From an archaeon (GTDB lineage: Archaea > Hydrothermarchaeota > Hydrothermarchaeia > Hydrothermarchaeales > JALUUU01): 8,368 bases of DNA. Positions 5,831-8,368 of this stretch are shown here, piece after piece. Position 1 is the stretch's first letter; the number at the start of each line of letters is the position of its first letter. The notes under the pieces are model-generated. The model did not search any database. It saw only the letters and a program-made list of their open reading frames with translations, and was not told the DNA's origin. The position numbers were made by a program, and so were the translations under genes. Location of the stretch: NCBI GenBank assembly GCA_027021185.1, contig JALUUU010000177.1, positions 1-8,368 on the forward strand, given 5' to 3'.

Positions 5831-6886
5831 ATGCCAGGAGTTGGAATCCCTAAGCCAGACGTGGTTCTTCCGCCGATTGTGAAGCGCAACTACGGCAAAT
5901 GGGTGAGTCACGAGCACGTAAGGGCAGGGGTGTATAAGCACGTCTCCGAATCAGGGGAAGAGTGTTTCACTGTCAGAGTCGGAATGCCCACCAACGCCAG
6001 AGTAAGCACCCAAACCCTCTACAGCATCTGCGACCTGGCGGATGAATACACTGAGGGATACTTCCGGATAACCACGCGGAACCACGTAGAGTTCGTGGGG
6101 GTGAAAGAGGACAAGATAGATGAGCTCATCGAAAAGCTCAAGGCCATAGGCCTGCCGGTGGGAGGAACCAGCAGAAGATTCCATCAGACTACATGCTGCA
6201 CCGGCTGGCTCCACTGCCAGCTCGCAGCCACAGACTCTCCGAGCGTTGCCAAGGCCATATCAGACGCCCTCTACAAGTACTTCGTTAGCGAGGAAGAGCC
6301 CTTCCCAGCGAAGCTCAAGGTATCAATAGCTGGCTGTCTCAACCAGTGCGGTGAGGGAAGCACGGCAGACATCGGAGTCGTAGGAGTCTACAGAGAGCCA
6401 CCCATGGTAAAAGAGGAGGAAGTGAAGGGATGCGAAATCCCCACCACCATAAGGGTGTGCCCTGTAGGGGCTATCAGGCCCAAGGGCAGGGACAACATCC
6501 TAATCAACCCAGATCGGTGTATATACTGCGGGTACTGTCCCATGACCTGCGAAGCCATCACCATGAAACCAGAGACGGCTGGAGCTGCAATAGTCGTGGG
6601 AGGAAAAGCAGGTAACACGGGAGACGGGCCTGCCTGGGCAAAGGTTGTTATCCCCTATCTGCCCAACAATCCTCCCAAGTGGACGGAGATAGTGGAAGCC
6701 GTCACCAACATCGTTGAAGCATGGCGGAAAGACGCCCGAAAGGACGAGCGCCTGAGGGAGTGGATAAACCGCATTGGCTGGGAAAAGTTCTTCGAGAAAA
6801 CAGGGATCAAGCCCAGCCGGAAACACGTGGACGGCCTCCTCGGCGGCCTCAGAAACGTGCGCTCCGACCTCCGTTTCCGCTGGTAA
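5831..6886 (+). CDS. dsrB: Dissimilatory-type sulfite reductase, beta subunit DsrB
   Basis: The 351-residue protein follows DsrB throughout: FTVRVGMP (46-53), the siroheme-region signature GYFRITTRNHVEF (76-88), GWLHCQLAATD (125-135), GCLNQCG (168-174), a ferredoxin domain with C210 and C230-X2-C233-X2-C236-X3-C240, AAIVVGGKAGN (252-262), IGWEKFFEKTG (315-325) and an aromatic C-terminus LRFRW. In DsrB enzymes of known structure this subunit carries the catalytic siroheme, with cluster ligands in a C-Xn-C-C-X3-C pattern. Here the pattern is C123-X5-C129 and C169-X3-C173, as in DsrA and other sulfite reductases, and the residue before C169 is Gly instead of Cys. An extra Cys122 sits next to C123. 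It is slightly shorter than usual (about 365-385). It is the last gene of the plus-strand unit and ends 2 bases before the stop of the convergent DUF166 gene. Confidence 0.95.
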   Translation: MPGVGIPKPDVVLPPIVKRNYGKWVSHEHVRAGVYKHVSESGEECFTVRVGMPTNARVSTQTLYSICDLADEYTEGYFRITTRNHVEFVGVKEDKIDELIEKLKAIGLPVGGTSRRFHQTTCCTGWLHCQLAATDSPSVAKAISDALYKYFVSEEEPFPAKLKVSIAGCLNQCGEGSTADIGVVGVYREPPMVKEEEVKGCEIPTTIRVCPVGAIRPKGRDNILINPDRCIYCGYCPMTCEAITMKPETAGAAIVVGGKAGNTGDGPAWAKVVIPYLPNNPPKWTEIVEAVTNIVEAWRKDARKDERLREWINRIGWEKFFEKTGIKPSRKHVDGLLGGLRNVRSDLRFRW

Positions 6887-6888
6887 AC

Positions 6889-7572
6889 CTAACTGGCGGA
6901 GGGGAGGTTTCTTTTTATTTCTTTTTCCAATATTCTGCCTGCCCTATTCATCATGTTATCATGGGCGTATCTGTCCTTGATAGAGGATGCCAGGCATGGG
7001 TACTGGTGATGGTACTGCTGGGCGAGCATTGATGCTTTCTCAACCCTAGCCCCGCGGAGCTTCTCAGCCACATACCTCGTGTTGCCGCAGGGGGCGTCTC
7101 GCAGGACCTTGACTTCCCTGACGAAGCCATCCTCAACCTCTACCCTGAGCTCTGGTTTGCCGAAGTACTCTGAAAACCCTTTTATCCTCGGGTCTCGACC
7201 ACCGGCCAAAGCACAAAAGGGCGTAGGGAAGACGAAGGCAACCCCAAGGGATTCCAGCTCTCTCTTTATCTGCGCCTTTAACCCCGGGGGGAGCCATTCA
7301 CTGTCATCCACGGGGATTATGGCCGCTTTGGCCCCTGATCTCCTCACAACCTCGGGAACGAGCTCCATGGCGGACGGAGATTCCCCCAGGGCAAGAACAA
7401 GATCAACATCAGGCAGGTGATCCGGCAGGAACTCGTCGAGGTCGTCCAGAATCAATGGCAGCGCGGGGGGAAGCTTCAGGGCCTCTACTCTCCACTCTGA
7501 TGGGGCATGCTTCCTTAGGTTCCTGACTTTTCTATTGCCGAACTCTCCCTGAACAATAGCTAGGATTCTCAT
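6889..7572 (-). CDS. DUF166 family protein of unknown function
   Basis: The 227-residue protein is recognisable as DUF166, a family found mostly in archaea and sometimes labelled thymidylate synthase-like without firm support. Features seen: an N-terminal MRILAIVQGEFGNRKV, the LPPALPLILDDLDEFLP block (34-50), a Rossmann-like half with DLVLALGESPSA (57-68), PTPFC with Cys120, the family core YFGKPELRVEVEDG (136-149), VKVLRDAPCGNTRYVAEKL with Cys162 (154-172) and YHHQYPCLASS with Cys193 (187-197). Three well-placed cysteines suggest a metal or iron-sulfur site or thiol chemistry. The gene begins 1 base after the stop of a ferredoxin gene, so the two are almost certainly co-expressed and may work together. 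Its 3' end carries, on the opposite strand, the T-tract that probably ends dsrAB. Biochemical function is not known to me. Confidence 0.88.
   Translation of the reverse strand: MRILAIVQGEFGNRKVRNLRKHAPSEWRVEALKLPPALPLILDDLDEFLPDHLPDVDLVLALGESPSAMELVPEVVRRSGAKAAIIPVDDSEWLPPGLKAQIKRELESLGVAFVFPTPFCALAGGRDPRIKGFSEYFGKPELRVEVEDGFVREVKVLRDAPCGNTRYVAEKLRGARVEKASMLAQQYHHQYPCLASSIKDRYAHDNMMNRAGRILEKEIKRNLPSAS
6908..6927 (+). terminator. T-tract terminator of dsrAB, lying within the DUF166 coding end
   Basis: About 22 bases after the dsrB stop, the plus strand has runs of three, five, three and five T broken by single C or A. No other T-rich run follows dsrB closely. On the other strand the same bases encode the Lys/Glu-rich tail of the DUF166 protein. 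Confidence 0.6.
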
Positions 7573-7573
7573 T

Positions 7574-7759
7574 TTACTCTAGAGTTATGGCCCCGACCGG
7601 GCAGCTCTCAGCAGCATCTTCGCAGCAGGCGGCGCTGTCGCATTCTTGAGCTACCACGTGGCTCTTGTCGTCATCGCCCAACTGGAACACCTCTGGGCAG
7701 ATCTCCTCACATGCCCCGCATCCGATGCAGAGTTCCTCGTCGACCTTTGCCTTAACCAT
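7574..7759 (-). CDS. Small single-cluster [4Fe-4S] ferredoxin
   Basis: This 61-residue cytosolic protein is the size of the Thermotoga/Pyrococcus one-cluster ferredoxins. The cluster ligands are Cys11, Cys14 and Cys17 in CIGCGAC plus Cys53 in ESCPVGAI. Cys21 and Cys46 are placed where related thermophile ferredoxins form a disulfide; Cys40 and Cys45 are extra. All four ligand positions are Cys, so a [4Fe-4S] form is expected. It is acidic, as usual for electron carriers. The downstream DUF166 gene starts 1 base after its stop. It lies 53 bases after the CopD-like gene. No clear ribosome site precedes the ATG; only a weak TATA-like ATGATTA lies at the right distance, preceded by a perfect 14-base palindrome. 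The electron partner could be DUF166 or an enzyme elsewhere, including sulfite reductase. Confidence 0.93.
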   Translation of the reverse strand: MVKAKVDEELCIGCGACEEICPEVFQLGDDDKSHVVAQECDSAACCEDAAESCPVGAITLE

Positions 7760-7796
7760 GGTTCTAACAAGACACTACAAAGTAATCATGTTATTC

Positions 7797-7810
7797 CCGA
7801 ACATGTTCGG
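7797..7810. repeat. Perfect 14-base palindrome upstream of the ferredoxin gene
   Basis: CCGAACATGTTCGG reads the same on both strands. It begins 37 bases before the ferredoxin ATG and ends 2 bases short of the stop of the CopD-like gene. It has the size and position of an operator upstream of a core promoter. As a hairpin it would have little or no loop, so a structural RNA role is less likely. The AACATGT core also occurs in the lrp/dsrA intergenic region. Confidence 0.5.
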
Positions 7811-7812
7811 TA

Positions 7813-8271
7813 TCAAAGCATCACAGCCAGCAACAGAACCAGGATGCCTAAGACGATATTTCCCCTGGCCACGAGCACTACCATTCTCCTGGCCCGCCTG
7901 AAACCCTCCTCGTCTCTCCGTGCCTCTCTAAGCATGGGTGTTAGATAGCGGGAGTGCACTGCGCTCAAGGCAATCATGAGGGTTACAATGGAAACCTTGA
8001 GGAGGAGTAATGTCCCGAAACGCGAGCCCCATAGCTCATCTATCGAAACCCGCTGCACGACATTGATGGCCCCTGTTATTATCAGAACCCCTAAGCTCCC
8101 CCAGCTCAGATATTTAAAACGCTTTCCCAGATCGGCCAAAAGCTCAGTGCGTTGCTCTGGAGCGGCTTTTAGGCGCAGCACCGGATTCAATGCCAGGGAC
8201 GTGAAGATCTTCCCTCCGAGCCAGACGACCGCGGCACTGACGTGGAGCCATGTCACTATCACATCGCTCAT
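7813..8271 (-). CDS. CopD-like four-helix membrane protein
   Basis: The 152-residue protein has four hydrophobic helices at about 4-27, 54-72, 86-106 and 129-152. The first helix carries TWLHVSAAVVWLGGKIF, matching the WLH-x-x-A-x-x-W-x-G-G signature of CopD-type proteins, and the second carries SLGVLIITGAINVV. His10 and His106 (AVHSRYL) lie near membrane faces and could bind copper or haem. Loops between helices 1-2 and 3-4 are rich in Arg and Glu. CopD is linked to copper import in bacteria, but many short stand-alone homologues have no proven role, and no CopC or copper ATPase gene is nearby. ATG 8271 is supported by GAGGA 6 bases before it. The ferredoxin gene follows after 53 bases. The fold assignment is good; copper transport is only one possibility. 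Confidence 0.75.
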   Translation of the reverse strand: MSDVIVTWLHVSAAVVWLGGKIFTSLALNPVLRLKAAPEQRTELLADLGKRFKYLSWGSLGVLIITGAINVVQRVSIDELWGSRFGTLLLLKVSIVTLMIALSAVHSRYLTPMLREARRDEEGFRRARRMVVLVARGNIVLGILVLLLAVML

Positions 8272-8277
8272 AGACTT

Positions 8278-8282
8278 TCCTC
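8278..8282 (-). promoter_or_regulatory. Ribosome binding site for the CopD-like gene
   Basis: The minus strand reads GAGGA, 6 bases before ATG 8271. The next in-frame upstream sequence offers no better start, so this supports the chosen one. Confidence 0.5.
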
Positions 8283-8368
8283 GTCAGTATTGTGTCTCCT
8301 ATGCACCGATAAGTATGCCTCTTCAGTGATGAGGGGGTCTCTTTGGATATTGATAACCTGCGTGGAAG

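Noticed and set aside
4671..6886. F420-dependent sulfite reductase (Fsr) or assimilatory-type reductase
   Set aside because: There is no FpoF-like N-terminal F420 domain, and the locus has two adjacent subunits each with a full Dsr half and ferredoxin insert, which fits DsrAB.
1..8368. CRISPR array, tRNA or rRNA genes, insertion sequences
   Set aside because: No spaced direct repeats, cloverleaf patterns, transposase motifs or long terminal repeats were seen on reading either strand.

Overview
The window looks like a piece of an archaeal chromosome, most likely from a euryarchaeal-type lineage. The evidence is AT-rich TATA boxes such as TATATAAA placed about 25-30 bases before starts, T-tract terminators, and a gene set with PurP-family, CofC (coenzyme F420), DUF166 and Lrp/AsnC proteins. 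A soluble PAS histidine kinase and a monoheme cytochrome c argue against a typical crenarchaeon. The exact lineage cannot be settled from this sequence. The G+C content is moderate and no mobile element, tRNA, rRNA or CRISPR array is visible.

Layout. (1) Positions 1-2570, minus strand: a histidine kinase gene, cofC and a PurP-family ATP-grasp gene that runs off the left edge form one unidirectional cluster. (2) Positions 2571-2725 hold a promoter for the kinase and a T-rich terminator. (3) Positions 2726-4587, minus strand: an Lrp/AsnC regulator overlaps a NadA-like gene, followed by a small lipoprotein cytochrome c with its own promoter inside the end of nadA. (4) Positions 4588-4670 are a compact divergent promoter region. 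(5) Positions 4671-6886, plus strand: dsrA and dsrB, the two subunits of a dissimilatory-type siroheme sulfite reductase. (6) Positions 6889-8271, minus strand: a CopD-like membrane protein, a small ferredoxin and a DUF166 protein, convergent with dsrAB.

The centre of interest is dsrAB. Both subunits are clearly of the Dsr family and both keep a ferredoxin domain, but they are short. DsrB has a complete C-X5-C / C-X3-C cluster motif instead of the C-Xn-CC-X3-C arrangement usual in DsrB. No dsrC, dsrD, dsrMKJOP or dsrEFH lies in the window. The divergently transcribed Lrp-type regulator shares an 83-base promoter region with dsrA and is a natural candidate to control it. The lipoprotein cytochrome c and the ferredoxin are possible electron carriers, but a link to sulfite reduction is inference only.

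Two enzymes that would normally be given housekeeping names have altered active-site motifs. The NadA-like protein lacks the usual Tyr, Asn and Thr-Ser-Ser/Ala positions. The PurP-like protein lacks the glycine-rich ATP-grasp loop. Both may be paralogues with another role.
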